A stretch of DNA of 64,000 nt, taken from positions 1,601,229 through 1,665,228 of the forward strand of contig NZ_NWTM01000001.1 of the NCBI RefSeq assembly GCF_004137795.1. Direction: 5' to 3'. The translations under genes and the position numbers were made by a program. Positions 31,352 through 41,851 of the stretch are shown here, one piece after another; within the stretch, counting starts at the first letter, position 1, and every line of letters starts with the position of its first letter. Under the pieces are notes generated by a model. That model saw only the letters and a list, made by a program, of their open reading frames with translations. It had not been told where the DNA came from and searched no databases. Source of the stretch: Pectobacterium zantedeschiae. Its GTDB lineage: Bacteria; Pseudomonadota; Gammaproteobacteria; Enterobacterales; Enterobacteriaceae.

Positions 31352-32968
31352 ATGTCCAGTTCACCTTTATTGCAGATAGATAATCTCAGCATTGCCTTCC
31401 GCAAAGGCGATCGGGAACAGCGTGTTGTCGACCAACTTTCACTGGCGGTGAATGCCGGAGAGACGCTAGCGCTGGTCGGTGAGTCAGGTTCGGGGAAAAG
31501 CGTCACCGCACTGTCGGTTTTGCGCTTGCTCCCTTCCCCGCCCGTAGTTTATCCGCAAGGCGATATTCGCTTTGCAGGGCAATCGCTACTGCATGCCGAT
31601 GAAAAAACGCTGCGCCAGATACGCGGTAACCGAATTGCGATGATCTTTCAGGAACCAATGGTGTCGCTTAACCCCCTGCAAAGCATTGAGAAGCAGCTGA
31701 TTGAAGTACTTTCTCTGCATCGGGGTATGCGTACCGAGGCAGCTCGTAGCGAAGTTATCACCTGTCTGGATCGCGTGGGTATTCGGCAGGCTAAAAGCCG
31801 ATTGAATGATTTCCCGCACCAGCTTTCCGGTGGGGAACGTCAGCGCGTCATGATTGCCATGGCGCTACTGACCCAACCCGATTTACTCATTGCAGATGAA
31901 CCCACAACGGCGCTGGACGTTACCGTTCAGGCGCAAATACTGAAATTGCTGAACGAGTTGAAACAGGAATTGGGGATGAGTTTACTGTTCATCACCCACG
32001 ACCTGAATATCGTCCGTCAGTTGGCGGATAACGTGTCGGTAATGAAGTCAGGTCAGGCAGTAGAGCACAACAGCTGTCAGCAACTTTTCAGCGCGCCGCA
32101 GCATCCTTACACGCGCCAATTGCTCGACGCAGAGCCGTCAGGCGAGCCGCAGCCGATAGAGGACGACGGTGAACCGCTCCTGCGAGTGGAACAGTTGCAC
32201 GTTTCATTTCCTATCAAACGCGGCCTTTTACGCCGCACTGTTGACGAAAAGCAGGTAGTTAACAATATTAGTTTTGCCTTACGGAGAGGTGAAAGCCTGG
32301 GTCTGGTGGGGGAATCCGGTTCCGGGAAAAGCACAACCGGATTAGCGCTGCTGCGTCTGATCCAATCGCGTGGTGATATCTGGTTTGATGGCCAATCCCT
32401 GCAAGAGCTAACCCGTAAGCAAATGCTGCCCTTCCGTCACCGGATTCAGGTTGTCTTTCAGGATCCGAACTCCGCACTGAACCCACGGCTGAATGTGGAG
32501 CAAATTATTGCTGAGGGATTGACTGTCCATCACTCCTTGAGCAAAGAAGCGCGTGAACAACGCGTGGTGGCGGTGATGCAGGAGGTCGGGCTTGATCCCA
32601 CCACCCGCTACCGCTATCCATCAGAATTTTCCGGCGGTCAGCGCCAGCGTATCGCTATCGCTCGTGCTCTGATACTGCAACCGGAACTGCTGATCCTCGA
32701 TGAACCCACATCATCGCTGGACAGAACCGTTCAGGCGCAAATTCTGGCACTGCTGAAATCATTACAGGAAAAGCACAAAATCGCCTACCTGTTTATCAGC
32801 CATGATTTGCAGGTTATCCGCTCGCTGTGCCATCAGGTTATTGTGTTACGGCAGGGAGAAGTGGTCGAACAAGGAGAATGTAAACAGATATTCACGCACC
32901 CTGCAGAACATTATACGCGGGAGCTGCTTCAGTTCTCATCCTGTACGACAAAAGCACCGTCAGCGTAA
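31352..32968 (+). CDS. yejF: Peptide ABC transporter, fused ATP-binding protein YejF
   Basis: This protein of about 538 aa has two complete ABC modules. The first has Walker A GESGSGKSV, LSGGERQRV and LLIADEPTTALD. The second has GESGSGKSTT, FSGGQRQRI and LLILDEPTSSLD. I chose ATG 31352, directly after the yejE stop, over the upstream in-frame ATG at 31328 that lies inside yejE, because the family begins at LLQIDNLSIAF. Confidence 0.95.
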   Translation: MSSSPLLQIDNLSIAFRKGDREQRVVDQLSLAVNAGETLALVGESGSGKSVTALSVLRLLPSPPVVYPQGDIRFAGQSLLHADEKTLRQIRGNRIAMIFQEPMVSLNPLQSIEKQLIEVLSLHRGMRTEAARSEVITCLDRVGIRQAKSRLNDFPHQLSGGERQRVMIAMALLTQPDLLIADEPTTALDVTVQAQILKLLNELKQELGMSLLFITHDLNIVRQLADNVSVMKSGQAVEHNSCQQLFSAPQHPYTRQLLDAEPSGEPQPIEDDGEPLLRVEQLHVSFPIKRGLLRRTVDEKQVVNNISFALRRGESLGLVGESGSGKSTTGLALLRLIQSRGDIWFDGQSLQELTRKQMLPFRHRIQVVFQDPNSALNPRLNVEQIIAEGLTVHHSLSKEAREQRVVAVMQEVGLDPTTRYRYPSEFSGGQRQRIAIARALILQPELLILDEPTSSLDRTVQAQILALLKSLQEKHKIAYLFISHDLQVIRSLCHQVIVLRQGEVVEQGECKQIFTHPAEHYTRELLQFSSCTTKAPSA

Positions 32969-32977
32969 TAAGAGAAT

Positions 32978-33011
32978 ACCGTAGCGCCAGCCAGTCTGCT
33001 GACGCTACGGT
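32978..33011. terminator. Terminator between convergent yejF and yejG
   Basis: ACCGTAGCG-CAGC and GCTG-CGCTACGGT form a 13-bp stem with one mismatch and a 6-base loop, followed by TTTAAAAAGG. It ends one base before the yejG stop, so it serves yejF and possibly both strands. Confidence 0.75.
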
Positions 33012-33356
33012 TTAAAAAGGGTACTGTGCCGATACAGATTCAGCGATGGCGACACCGACATTCTTCAGACGGCACATTGCCGTACTTTCATCATTGCGAT
33101 GCAAAAACAGACACGGTTCGCCTTCCCATTCCAGAACGGCGCATTCAACCTGTATTTCAGACAGGGATTGATTAAGCTGGCGCATGATTTCCCATGCGAT
33201 ATCGCCATCATGGCTCAACAGCTTGAGGCCAATCAGGTTATTGTCTTCTTCTCTGCCGCTCAGCGGAATCGGTTCAACGTTGATACCCGTAAAACCCGAT
33301 AACCAGCGATAACTTTGCGGCAAACGATGAACTACCGAAAGTTGAAAACCGTCCAC
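33012..33356 (-). CDS. yejG: Conserved protein YejG
   Basis: This 114-aa protein matches E. coli YejG in length and along its sequence ([58 protein letters not shown]). The open frame reaches a GTG at 33383, but a second GTG at 33356 has GAGG eight bases upstream and gives exactly the family length, so I use it. Its function is not well established; an E. coli link to aminoglycoside sensitivity has been suggested. Confidence 0.88.
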   Translation of the reverse strand: MDGFQLSVVHRLPQSYRWLSGFTGINVEPIPLSGREEDNNLIGLKLLSHDGDIAWEIMRQLNQSLSEIQVECAVLEWEGEPCLFLHRNDESTAMCRLKNVGVAIAESVSAQYPF

Positions 33357-33663
33357 TACTGTTTTCCTCAGGTAATAATTCACAAAATAGTAACATATTT
33401 ATCATAGTAGCGTGCTCGCACCATTTTTCGCCACTTTTCGTGAACAAAAAAATAACAAACACATATTTTGCATATCGTGACAGTGGCTAACAAACCTGAT
33501 TGCAAGCGCTATTAATGCCAAATTGATCACGAATCGCTCTTCTTTTCCGGCTATATGTAACCTTTTCCATTTAATATCTCAACCCTTTTTAGCCTCATCG
33601 TTCACTTTTAGGTCAAATATTTTACATTAGCAAAACAAAAAGGAATGACAGACGATTGCTGTC

Positions 33664-33694
33664 AGAAGGAGAAGAAGGAGAAGGAGAAGAAGGA
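33664..33694. repeat. GA-rich simple repeat beside the bcr terminator
   Basis: The stretch consists of repeated AGAAGG/AGAAGA units, purine only over about 30 bases. On the minus strand it is a pyrimidine tract that directly follows the bcr terminator stem. The rest of 33357-33663 is AT-rich upstream DNA of yejG without a gene. Confidence 0.7.
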
Positions 33695-33698
33695 CACA

Positions 33699-33730
33699 TT
33701 CAGATGCAGGCACACTTACCTGCATCTGAA
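33699..33730 (-). terminator. Terminator hairpin of bcr
   Basis: TTCAGATGCAGG and CCTGCATCTGAA form a perfect 12-bp stem with an 8-base loop, 13 bp past the bcr stop. The downstream minus-strand sequence is TGTCC then a T/C-rich tract rather than a plain T run. Confidence 0.75.
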
Positions 33731-33742
33731 AGAAGGGAAAAA

Positions 33743-34933
33743 TCAGGCCGCGGGGGAACGATGTGCGTACAGATACAGCATAAATGCACCGATCGAACAA
33801 AGCGCCATAGATAGCACCATCGGCCAGGCGCTGTTGAATGAAGCCAGTGATAGGATAACCCCTACAATCGCTCCAAGACCAAAGCGTAGCGTGCCAGCCA
33901 AGGATGAGGCCGTTCCTGCCATGTGGGGGAAATCATCAAGAATAACCGCCATTGCATTCGACGCCACCATCGCAATACAGCCGACAAACAGTGCCACGCC
34001 AAACACCAAGGGTAAGAAGCCGAGATCGAACAGGCAGACAATCACCAGCCATATCCCCATCACGAACTGAATGACCAGCCCCGCGCGAAACATCGCCATA
34101 GCACCCAGACGCCGTACATTGCGACTGTTAAACAGCGTCACCACAAACAGAAAGACGACATTCAGGGCAAAGTAGTAGCCAAAATTCTGAGGAGAAACGC
34201 CATACAGATTGATATACACAAACGGCCCGGCACTCAGAAAAGAGAACATGCCGCAAAACGAGAGCCCACTTGCCACCATATAGCTAAACACCCGCTTGTG
34301 GCGGAACAGAATGGCAAAATTCCCGATCGTCGTACGCAAATGAAATTTCTGCCGTTTCGCTGGCGGTAAGGTTTCTTTGATAAAAAAGAAAATCAGCGCT
34401 GACGCCAGAAAAGCCGCGGCAGAGATCGTCCAGAAAATGGAATGCCAGCTAAACCACAGTAGCAGCCAGCCACCAGCAATCGGTGCAATTAGAGGGGCAA
34501 CAGTCATCACCAGCACTACAAACGACATCATGCGAGAAAAATCATCCCGCGAGAACATATCACGCATCAGCGCATTAATAACGACCGCTGCTGCTGCTGC
34601 GGAAACGCCGTGCAGGAAACGCATGTAAATCAACTGTTCTACTGTTTGCGCCAGCGCACAGGCCACGCCTGCAAACGCAAAAACCAGCGTACCGCCGAGA
34701 ATAACAGGCTTACGCCCCAGACTGTCCGCCATCGGTCCGTAGAACATCTGACCGATAGCAAAACCCAGCACGTAAGTACTGAGTGTCATTTGGACATGCC
34801 CGTCCCCCACCCCAAACTCGTTAGCAATGGTCGGTAACGCAGGTAAATACATATCGATAGCTAACGGCATTAGCATCGAAATCAGGCCGAGAATAAAAAT
34901 CAGCCCGAGATGAGAAGAACGGCGTAATTGCAC
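33743..34933 (-). CDS. bcr: Bcr/CflA-type multidrug efflux transporter (bicyclomycin resistance)
   Basis: This 396-aa MFS transporter has 12 helices and the DHA1 motifs ([55 protein letters not shown]). E. coli Bcr exports bicyclomycin, sulfathiazole and cysteine. It lies next to rsuA as in E. coli; the 41-bp gap after the upstream rsuA stop suggests a shared transcript. Confidence 0.93.
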   Translation of the reverse strand: MQLRRSSHLGLIFILGLISMLMPLAIDMYLPALPTIANEFGVGDGHVQMTLSTYVLGFAIGQMFYGPMADSLGRKPVILGGTLVFAFAGVACALAQTVEQLIYMRFLHGVSAAAAAVVINALMRDMFSRDDFSRMMSFVVLVMTVAPLIAPIAGGWLLLWFSWHSIFWTISAAAFLASALIFFFIKETLPPAKRQKFHLRTTIGNFAILFRHKRVFSYMVASGLSFCGMFSFLSAGPFVYINLYGVSPQNFGYYFALNVVFLFVVTLFNSRNVRRLGAMAMFRAGLVIQFVMGIWLVIVCLFDLGFLPLVFGVALFVGCIAMVASNAMAVILDDFPHMAGTASSLAGTLRFGLGAIVGVILSLASFNSAWPMVLSMALCSIGAFMLYLYAHRSPAA

Positions 34934-34974
34934 TAACTAACTCCAGATGAGAAATGAGGTCGTTCTTAATAGAA

Positions 34975-35670
34975 TTATTTTACGCTGGCTATCTCTTCAG
35001 CACTTAACGCCCGGAATTCTCCCGGCTCTAGTTCACTATCCAGACAGATGTCGCCAATACGCTCGCGGTGTAGCTCCACAACGCGATTTCCCACCGCAGC
35101 AAACATCCTTTTCACTTGATGATAGCGTCCTTCGCTAATCGTCAATCGCACGACATGATCCGTTATCTTTTCAAGCGTAGCGGGTTTAGTGAGATTCTTC
35201 TCGTTATGCAGCTGTACGCCCGCCGTAAATTGCTCTGCGGTGTCCTCGGCCAGCGGTAGCTCAAGTGTCACCAGATACGTTTTTTCACACTCATGCTTAG
35301 GCGAGGTAATACGATGTGACCATTGTCCATCGTCAGTTAACAGCACCAGCCCCGTGGTATCGATATCCAGGCGCCCTGCCGCATGCAGCTTGTGCGCCAC
35401 CGGGACATCCATGAAATACAGAATGGTGGGGTGATCGGGATCGTCCGTTGAGCAGACATAGCCTTGGGGCTTATTCAGCATGAAATAGCGTGGACCGCTC
35501 TGCTGTTCCAGCGGGTTGCCATCAAATTCAACGTTATGCTCGGGGGATAGCTTGAACGCACCGCTCTTCACCACTTCGCCATCAACGGTAACACGCTGCG
35601 CACGCAGTTCACGCGCCACCAGCGAACGGCTAATTGCCAGTTGCTGGGATAGAAATTTGTCCAATCGCAT
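34975..35670 (-). CDS. rsuA: 16S rRNA pseudouridine(516) synthase
   Basis: This 231-aa protein has an N-terminal S4 RNA-binding domain ([19 protein letters not shown] region) and an RsuA-type catalytic domain with the catalytic Asp in [17 protein letters not shown]. It makes pseudouridine 516 in 16S rRNA. Length and sequence match E. coli RsuA. Confidence 0.95.
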   Translation of the reverse strand: MRLDKFLSQQLAISRSLVARELRAQRVTVDGEVVKSGAFKLSPEHNVEFDGNPLEQQSGPRYFMLNKPQGYVCSTDDPDHPTILYFMDVPVAHKLHAAGRLDIDTTGLVLLTDDGQWSHRITSPKHECEKTYLVTLELPLAEDTAEQFTAGVQLHNEKNLTKPATLEKITDHVVRLTISEGRYHQVKRMFAAVGNRVVELHRERIGDICLDSELEPGEFRALSAEEIASVK

Positions 35671-35906
35671 TAAAACTAACTACCTGTTTCAAATCATGAG
35701 GCCATAGTATAACGGGGCTTTACCCGCACGTCCTGCAATTCACCGCCCATCGATTGCTCTTTTTAGCCAACCGTCAGGCTGCGCGTAGTCACCCAAATTC
35801 ACTCACTTAAGTAAGCTCATCAGGGCTCCTCTGTCTGCCGCCTTCCCGAAAGTTGAATTATTTAAGGTATAATAGCGGCAACTTTTTACATTTTGAGGGC
35901 AATCGC
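35671..35906. other. Divergent promoter region of rsuA and yecH-radD
   Basis: This 236-bp gap holds no gene. TATAAT at about 35868-35873 is a good candidate -10 for the rightward transcript, with TTGAAT (35853-35858) too close to be its -35. The operators are not identifiable. Confidence 0.4.
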
Positions 35907-36146
35907 ATGTCATCTATTCACGGTCATGAAGTTTTGCAAATGATGCTCGCATCCGGCGAGTCATTTACCACCGAACAGTTGATTACCACCATTGAAGCCC
36001 GCTTCGGCAACGCCGCACGTTTTCATACCTGCTCTGCCGAAAACATGACGGCTTCAATGCTGGTGCAATTTTTGTCTGAACGCGGAAAATTTATCCCGCA
36101 AGATGCGGGTTTCACCACTAGCGCCAGTAAAATCTGCCAGCACTAG
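35907..36146 (+). CDS. YecH-family putative metal-binding protein
   Basis: This 79-aa protein has the same length as E. coli YecH and shares its pattern ([38 protein letters not shown] end), with His and Cys residues that suggest a metal site. The frame opens at 35853, but GAGGG precedes the ATG at 35907. It ends 2 bp before radD, so the two are probably co-translated. E. coli does not have it at this position. Confidence 0.85.
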   Translation: MSSIHGHEVLQMMLASGESFTTEQLITTIEARFGNAARFHTCSAENMTASMLVQFLSERGKFIPQDAGFTTSASKICQH

Positions 36147-36148
36147 CG

Positions 36149-37912
36149 ATGTCATTCACACTGCGGCCTTACCAGCGTGAGGCTGTTTCCGCCACACTCG
36201 ACTATTTTCGGCGCCATACCCAACCGGCGGTCATCGTTTTGCCTACCGGTGCAGGGAAAAGTCTAGTGATCGCCGAACTGGCGCGGCTTGCTCGTGGTCG
36301 AGTGCTGGTGCTCGCGCACGTCAAGGAACTGGTCGCGCAAAACCACGCCAAATATTGCGCCTGGAATTTGGAAGCGGATATCTTCGCTGCGGGGCTACAA
36401 CAGCGAGAGAGTCAGGGAAAGGTGGTTTTTGGCAGCGTGCAGTCTGTCGCACGTAATCTTGACCAGTTCGATAACGCCTTCTCCTTGCTGATCATTGATG
36501 AATGTCACCGCATTAGCGATGATGACAACAGTCAATATCAACAAATCATCCAGCATCTGCAAACGACCAACCCGCAGTTGCGACTGCTCGGCTTAACCGC
36601 CACGCCCTATCGACTTGGCAAAGGCTGGATATATCAGTATCACTATCACGGCATGATGCGCGGCGACGAGCGTTGTTTGTTCCGCGACTGCATCTATGAG
36701 CTACCGCTACGCTACATGATCAAACATGGCTTTCTGGTGCCGCCTGATCGGCTGGATATGCCAGTGGTGCAATATGATTTCAGCAAACTTGTCGCCCGCA
36801 GCAACGGACTTTTCAGCGAAGCTGACCTGAATCTTGAACTCAAACGTCAGCACCGCATCACACCGCACATCATCAGTCAGGTTGTCGATTATGCGCAAAC
36901 ACGGCGCGGTGTGATGATTTTTGCGTCCACCGTCGAACATGCCAAAGAAATTGCAGCGCTGTTACCCGCGGGTCAGGCTGCGTTGGTCAGCGCCGATACG
37001 CCACCAGCCGAACGAGATGCACTGATTGATGCCTTTAAACAGCAATCGCTGCGGTATCTGGTCAACGTGGCAGTGTTAACAACCGGTTTCGACGCCCCGC
37101 ATGTCGACCTCATTGCCATCCTTCGCCCAACGGAGTCCGTGAGTCTTTATCAGCAAATTGTCGGACGCGGTTTACGTTTGTATCCAGGGAAAAAGGACTG
37201 TCTGATACTGGATTACGCGGGTAACCCACACGACCTCTACACGCCAGAGGTAGGCAACAGTAAACCCCATGCAGGTAGCCAGCCAGTGCAGGTTTTCTGC
37301 CCCGAGTGTGGTTTTGCTAACCTATTCTGGGGAAAAACCACCCCGGACGGCGATATTATCGAACACTATGGCCGCCGCTGTCAGGGCTGGGACATGACGG
37401 AAAGCGGCCAACGCCAACAGTGTGATTTCCGGTTTCGGTTTAAAGTTTGCCCGCATTGCGGCGCCGAAAATGACATTGCCGCGCGGCGCTGCCACCAGTG
37501 TGACGAGGTCTTGGTCGACCCCGACGATATGTTGAAAGCCGCACTGAAACTGAAAGATGCGCTGGTTTTGCGTTGTAGCGGTATGAGTTTCGAGCAAGGT
37601 CAAAATGCAAAGGGAGAATGGCTAGAAATTACCTACCATGATGAAGACGGTGGTGACGGCATTAGCGAATGTTTTCACCTGTATACCCCCGCCCAGCGCT
37701 ACGTCTTTCTACAACGATTTTTACGCGTTCACCAACGCGCACCGGGAACGCCATTTAACTGGCAGAATACCGCCGACGTCATTGCACAACAAAAATTATT
37801 GCGTGCGCCCGATTTTGTCGTCGCCCGTAAAAACGGGAAATTCTGGCAAATACGCGAAAAGCTCTTTGATTATCAGGGACGCTTTCGCCGCGCCAATGAA
37901 CTACGCGGCTAA
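36149..37912 (+). CDS. radD: DNA repair helicase-like ATPase RadD (YejH)
   Basis: This 587-aa superfamily 2 protein has motif I LPTGAGKS, motif II IIDECHR, motif [11 protein letters not shown], motif V/VI ([22 protein letters not shown]) and two C-terminal zinc-ribbon patterns ([29 protein letters not shown]). RadD acts in double-strand break repair and recombination and interacts with SSB. Length matches E. coli (586). Confidence 0.95.
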   Translation: MSFTLRPYQREAVSATLDYFRRHTQPAVIVLPTGAGKSLVIAELARLARGRVLVLAHVKELVAQNHAKYCAWNLEADIFAAGLQQRESQGKVVFGSVQSVARNLDQFDNAFSLLIIDECHRISDDDNSQYQQIIQHLQTTNPQLRLLGLTATPYRLGKGWIYQYHYHGMMRGDERCLFRDCIYELPLRYMIKHGFLVPPDRLDMPVVQYDFSKLVARSNGLFSEADLNLELKRQHRITPHIISQVVDYAQTRRGVMIFASTVEHAKEIAALLPAGQAALVSADTPPAERDALIDAFKQQSLRYLVNVAVLTTGFDAPHVDLIAILRPTESVSLYQQIVGRGLRLYPGKKDCLILDYAGNPHDLYTPEVGNSKPHAGSQPVQVFCPECGFANLFWGKTTPDGDIIEHYGRRCQGWDMTESGQRQQCDFRFRFKVCPHCGAENDIAARRCHQCDEVLVDPDDMLKAALKLKDALVLRCSGMSFEQGQNAKGEWLEITYHDEDGGDGISECFHLYTPAQRYVFLQRFLRVHQRAPGTPFNWQNTADVIAQQKLLRAPDFVVARKNGKFWQIREKLFDYQGRFRRANELRG

Positions 37913-38047
37913 GTAATGTTGGGATTCATTTGCCCGCGGAACCATATTCCGCTAGAATTCAGCCCGCTTTTGTTCGCAAAAGCTGAATAACCCCACCTGC
38001 TGCTGGGTCGCCTGTAGCAGGATTACTTTATATAAGTAGAGAAGAAA
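37913..38047 (+). promoter_or_regulatory. rplY 5' leader
   Basis: This 135-bp region contains an imperfect hairpin (ATTCAGC..TTTTG / CAAAA..GCTGAAT, about 37959-37990), then a second short GC-rich element (CACCTGCTGCTGGGTCGCCTGTAGCAGG) before the ribosome binding site. In E. coli and relatives, L25 represses its own translation through a leader structure. The hairpins here are consistent with that, though I have not folded them. Confidence 0.55.
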
Positions 38048-38332
38048 ATGATTACTATCAAAGCAGAAGCACGTCAAGGTCAGGGTAAGGGTGCGAGCCG
38101 CCGCCTGCGTTCCGCTGGTAAATTCCCAGCCATCGTTTACGGTGGTTCAGAAGCACCAGTATCTATCGAACTGGATCACGATTCAGTAAAAAACCAGGAA
38201 GCGAAAGAAGGCTTCTACGGTGAAACACTGATCCTGTCTATCGATGGCAAAGAAGTTCAAGTTAAAGTTCAGGCTGTACAACGTCACGTTTACAAGCCAA
38301 AACTGACTCACATCGACTTCGTTCGCGTTTAG
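38048..38332 (+). CDS. rplY: 50S ribosomal protein L25
   Basis: This 94-aa short-form L25 binds 5S rRNA. The sequence ([41 protein letters not shown]) has the same length as E. coli L25. An own leader upstream and an intrinsic terminator downstream mark it as a single-gene unit. Confidence 0.98.
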   Translation: MITIKAEARQGQGKGASRRLRSAGKFPAIVYGGSEAPVSIELDHDSVKNQEAKEGFYGETLILSIDGKEVQVKVQAVQRHVYKPKLTHIDFVRV

Positions 38333-38371
38333 TTTGCGCTGAAGTCGTTTTCCGGGACGCCGGGAAAGAAA

Positions 38372-38398
38372 AACGCCGCTTATGCGGCGTTTTTTTTA
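38372..38398 (+). terminator. Intrinsic terminator of rplY
   Basis: AACGCCGC and GCGGCGTT form an 8-bp stem with a 4-base loop followed by eight or more Ts. Confidence 0.92.
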
Positions 38399-38452
38399 TA
38401 AAAATATCTTCATTCACAAAAGCCCACACAGAGACATCCGCTGGCTCAATGT

Positions 38453-39463
38453 CTACTGCTTGCTACCACTCGTCCGACGCTGTAGCTGATCGCGCAGATT
38501 CGGCGGTGTGCCTTTAATCGTCAACGTATCTGTCGCTGGATCCCAGAAAATCCGCTCGCCCAGTAATAACGCATCAAAGTTCAGACTAATACCACCACCA
38601 CTGCCAGCAAATTTGGTCAACTGACGCAGCGTCCCGCGGTCGGCGGGGAAGCTCTCTTCTAACTCATACCCCTGATCGGCTGAAAACTGCTGAAAGGTTT
38701 TCTCACCCAGCGGTGGCAGTTCCTGCGATAGCGATGCTAGCTCGATTTCCTCACCAGACTGTAACTGCTCATTGCAGTAGCTATACACCTGCTGACGATA
38801 ATTCTGGCGCTCGTTTTTATCCAGTTGAGCCTCATCACAATACTCATCAACCGCTTTCAGCAGACCGCGGTTTTGTGCTTTGGTGTCCAACCCTTCTGAC
38901 GCCGCAAGAAAATCCATGAAAAAGTCAGACACTTTGCGTCCGACGCGGCCTTTCAGGAACGTCAGATAGCGCGTGGATTCAGGATTAGTTTCCCATTCAG
39001 TCAGATCGATACGGGCAACGATATCGGCGTGATTGATATCCAGATAGTGCGTGGTGCTGATATCCAGCTGTTCATTAACCCGCATGCTGTTGCAGCTATT
39101 AAGCACCGATATCAGCAAATATTCGACCGCCAGATAACGGTACTGGCAGAACAACACGATGCCACCTTCGGCAAACGGATACTTCGCCAACTCGTCACGC
39201 AGACGCCCGGTTGCGGCACGTGAGAAGCTCAGAAAGTCCTCATCCCCTTTGCGACAAGCCCGCAGCGCATCCGCCAGCTCGCTTTGCTCATTAAACAGCC
39301 CGTAGGCTTTACTCTTGGCGCTGTAAACGCGATGCAGTTCAGCCATCATCTCTTCTACTGCTGCGTTGGTCGACAGCAGTGAATCACGCAACACCATTTC
39401 CAGCGTTTGTTCGTCACGTTTAATTAGCTGATGCAGGGCAATCTGGGTGATATCCAGACTCAT
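38453..39463 (-). CDS. yejK: Nucleoid-associated protein YejK (NdpA)
   Basis: This 336-aa protein matches E. coli YejK (335) throughout ([19 protein letters not shown] start, [40 protein letters not shown]). The family is a DNA-binding nucleoid component and a topoisomerase partner. The frame extends to 39496, but AGGAGAG lies just before the ATG at 39463. It is divergent from yejL. Confidence 0.94.
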   Translation of the reverse strand: MSLDITQIALHQLIKRDEQTLEMVLRDSLLSTNAAVEEMMAELHRVYSAKSKAYGLFNEQSELADALRACRKGDEDFLSFSRAATGRLRDELAKYPFAEGGIVLFCQYRYLAVEYLLISVLNSCNSMRVNEQLDISTTHYLDINHADIVARIDLTEWETNPESTRYLTFLKGRVGRKVSDFFMDFLAASEGLDTKAQNRGLLKAVDEYCDEAQLDKNERQNYRQQVYSYCNEQLQSGEEIELASLSQELPPLGEKTFQQFSADQGYELEESFPADRGTLRQLTKFAGSGGGISLNFDALLLGERIFWDPATDTLTIKGTPPNLRDQLQRRTSGSKQ

Positions 39464-39664
39464 GGTAACTCTCCTTTTGGCAAGGCGCGTATTCAAGCAT
39501 TGATACGAACGGCCTGCAACACATAAAGCCGCACCTTCTCACCTGTACGCACGCTAAGCGTCTACACTACTTAATGATAAAAGTACGTTAATGATAAAAG
39601 TGCGGAAAAGCATAAGCCTATACGGTAAGATAAGCGACTTTACCAGCTTGAGATACGCCATTTT

Positions 39665-39895
39665 ATGCCACAATCATCCCGTTATAGTGACGAACACGTT
39701 GAACAACTGCTTTCTGAGATGGTCAATGTTCTGGAAAAGCACCACGCGCCGACCGATCTTGCTTTAATGGTGCTCGGTAACATGGTGACGAACCTGATTA
39801 ATACCAGCATAGCGCCAGCTCAACGTCAGGTTCTGGCGCGTTCTTTCGCTGAAGCCCTACAGGCTTCAATTAAAAAAGCCGATAAAGCTCACTAA
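39665..39895 (+). CDS. yejL: UPF0352 family protein YejL
   Basis: This 76-aa helical protein matches E. coli YejL in length and sequence ([25 protein letters not shown] region). Its function is unknown. It is followed by yejM after 14 bp, presumably in one operon. Confidence 0.94.
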   Translation: MPQSSRYSDEHVEQLLSEMVNVLEKHHAPTDLALMVLGNMVTNLINTSIAPAQRQVLARSFAEALQASIKKADKAH

Positions 39896-39909
39896 GTTTT
39901 GACCAACGT

Positions 39910-41658
39910 ATGGTAACCAACCGTCAGCGCTACCGCGAAAAAGTCTCCCAGATGATCAGTTGGGGACACTGGTTCGCCTTATTCAACATTTTGCTCACTC
40001 TGGGGCTGGGTAGCCGCTATCTGTTTGTTGCCGATTGGCCAACCTCCCTGTTCGGTCGGATTTACGCACTGGTTAGCTGGCTTGGCCATTTCAGTTTTAT
40101 CGTTTTTGCTGCCTACCTGCTGGTTATCTTCCCGCTAACATTCATTGTGATGTCGCAGCGTCTGCTGCGGTTCTTGTCTGCGGCGTTGGCAACAACCGGA
40201 CTGACGATACTGTTAGTCGATGTTGAAGTTTTTACACGTTTCCACCTGCACCTCAACAGCACCGTTTGGGAGCTCGTCGTCAACCCAGGACAAGGGGAAA
40301 TTGCCCGCGACTGGCAGTGGATGTTTATCGGCATTCCGTTGATTTTCATGGCAGAAATGCTATTTGGCACCTGGTGCTGGCAAAAATTACGCAGCCTGAA
40401 CCGCCGCCACTTTGGCAAACCATTGGCGGGTGTTTTCATCTCGGCGTTCTTCGCGTCGCACCTGATGTACATCTGGGCTGATGCGAATTTCTATCGCCCG
40501 ATTACCATGCAGCGTGCCAACTTACCGCTATCTTATCCAATGACGGCTCGTCGGTTTTTGGAAAAACATGGCCTGTTGGATGCGCAGGAATATCAACGCC
40601 GATTGACGCAGCAGGGTAATCCTGAGGCTATGACAGTAGAATATCCGCTCAATAACATCACCTTCCGCGATAACGGCAGCGGCTATAACCTGCTGATGGT
40701 GATGATCGACGATACCCAGCCTGACGCCATACAAAATCGTATGCCTAATCTGTCGCGCTTTGCCTCAGAAAACGTGCGCTTCAGCGATCACTACGATTCG
40801 GGCTCTCAGCCAGATGCCGCTCTGTTTAATCTGTTTTACGGCCTCTCGACGACTTATATGGATGGCATATTGAGTGCGCGTAAACCCTCAGCGCTGATCG
40901 CCGCACTAAGCCAACAGGGTTATCAATTCGGGCTATTTTCAGCGAACGGCTTCAACAGTCCGCTCTATCGTCAGGCGCTGCTTTCTGATTTCTCGTTGCC
41001 CGCGCCGCAGCAGCAAAGCGGCGATGCCATCATCGCGCAATGGCAAGAGTGGCTCAATAACGATAGTAATCCAGCACCCTGGTTCTCTTACGTTGAGTTG
41101 AGCAGTGCGCCAAAAAATGCTTCCAGCAAAGATGCTGAGCCAAGCAGTAGAGTGAATATTCAGGACGTTGATCGTCAGATTGGCCAAATCATTCGTACCT
41201 TGCAGGAAAAGAACATTCTGGATAACACAGTCGTCATTGTGACAACCGCACAAAACCAGAATGCCAGCACCAGCAACGCGGCACATTTCACCCGAACACA
41301 ATGGCAAACACCGCTTATTGTTCACTGGCCGAATACGCCGGCACAGACCATTACCAAGATGACGGATAACAAAGACGTCATGACCACGCTAATGCAACGC
41401 CTGCTCCATGTGAAAAATGGCACGGATGATTATTCACAAGGTGAAGATTTGTTCTCTGCCCAGCGGCGCTATCCGTGGTTGATTAACGGTAATGGCGGCA
41501 CGCTGCTGATCACAACACCGGAACAAATCATCGTATTGGAAAGCAACGGTAACTACCGGGCTTACGATACAGCGGGAAATCGGTTGAATGATGAAAAACC
41601 GCAGCTTGCCCTGCTCTTGCAGGTACTAACCAATGAAAGACGCTTTATTGCCAACTAA
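39910..41658 (+). CDS. yejM: Inner-membrane protein PbgA/LapC (YejM), regulator of LPS synthesis
   Basis: This 582-aa protein has five N-terminal transmembrane helices (to about residue 190), then a periplasmic sulfatase-fold domain (LLMVMIDDTQPDAI, FSDHYDSGSQPDAALFNLFYGL). YejM senses lipid A at the periplasmic face and controls LpxC degradation through LapB-FtsH; it is essential in E. coli. The sequence matches along its full length. Confidence 0.94.
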   Translation: MVTNRQRYREKVSQMISWGHWFALFNILLTLGLGSRYLFVADWPTSLFGRIYALVSWLGHFSFIVFAAYLLVIFPLTFIVMSQRLLRFLSAALATTGLTILLVDVEVFTRFHLHLNSTVWELVVNPGQGEIARDWQWMFIGIPLIFMAEMLFGTWCWQKLRSLNRRHFGKPLAGVFISAFFASHLMYIWADANFYRPITMQRANLPLSYPMTARRFLEKHGLLDAQEYQRRLTQQGNPEAMTVEYPLNNITFRDNGSGYNLLMVMIDDTQPDAIQNRMPNLSRFASENVRFSDHYDSGSQPDAALFNLFYGLSTTYMDGILSARKPSALIAALSQQGYQFGLFSANGFNSPLYRQALLSDFSLPAPQQQSGDAIIAQWQEWLNNDSNPAPWFSYVELSSAPKNASSKDAEPSSRVNIQDVDRQIGQIIRTLQEKNILDNTVVIVTTAQNQNASTSNAAHFTRTQWQTPLIVHWPNTPAQTITKMTDNKDVMTTLMQRLLHVKNGTDDYSQGEDLFSAQRRYPWLINGNGGTLLITTPEQIIVLESNGNYRAYDTAGNRLNDEKPQLALLLQVLTNERRFIAN

Positions 41659-41693
41659 CTGCCTAAATCTAAAGCAGTCGTTCTCGCTGGCTA

Positions 41694-41724
41694 TTGCAAT
41701 AAGGTCAGGAAAAGGTAGTATAAA
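41694..41724 (+). promoter_or_regulatory. Probable tRNA-Pro promoter
   Basis: TATAAA (41719-41724) would place transcription a few bases before the tRNA 5' end. TTGCAA (41694-41699) is a possible -35 although the 19-base spacing is long. Confidence 0.35.
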
Positions 41725-41735
41725 TACCACTGCAT

Positions 41736-41812
41736 CGGCACGTAGCGCAGCCTGGTAGCGCACCGTCATGGGGTGTCGGGGGTCGGAGGTTCAAATCCTC
41801 TCGTGCCGACCA
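41736..41812 (+). tRNA. proL: tRNA-Pro (anticodon GGG)
   Basis: The 77-base gene begins CGGCACG and ends CGTGCCG-A-CCA, so the acceptor stem pairs perfectly and the CCA is encoded. The anticodon loop reads CAT-GGG-GT, and the T arm is GGAGG-TTCAAAT-CCTCT. E. coli proL lies at the same place downstream of yejM. Its 3' end serves as the integration site of the mobile element that follows. Confidence 0.95.
41794..41806. other. attL core inside tRNA-Pro 3' end (putative)
   Basis: AATCCTCTCGTGC in the T arm and acceptor stem recurs with one mismatch at 61721-61733. P4-type integrases commonly use tRNA 3' ends, and an integrase gene follows 220 bp later. The true core may extend to the CCA. Confidence 0.55.
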
Positions 41813-41851
41813 AATTCCCCCCAACGTTTTGTCTACTGAAGTCCAGACAAG

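Noticed and set aside
33664..33694. Possible CRISPR-like repeat
   Set aside because: It is a simple GA-rich tract without spacers, and no cas genes are near. I saw no CRISPR array anywhere in the window.
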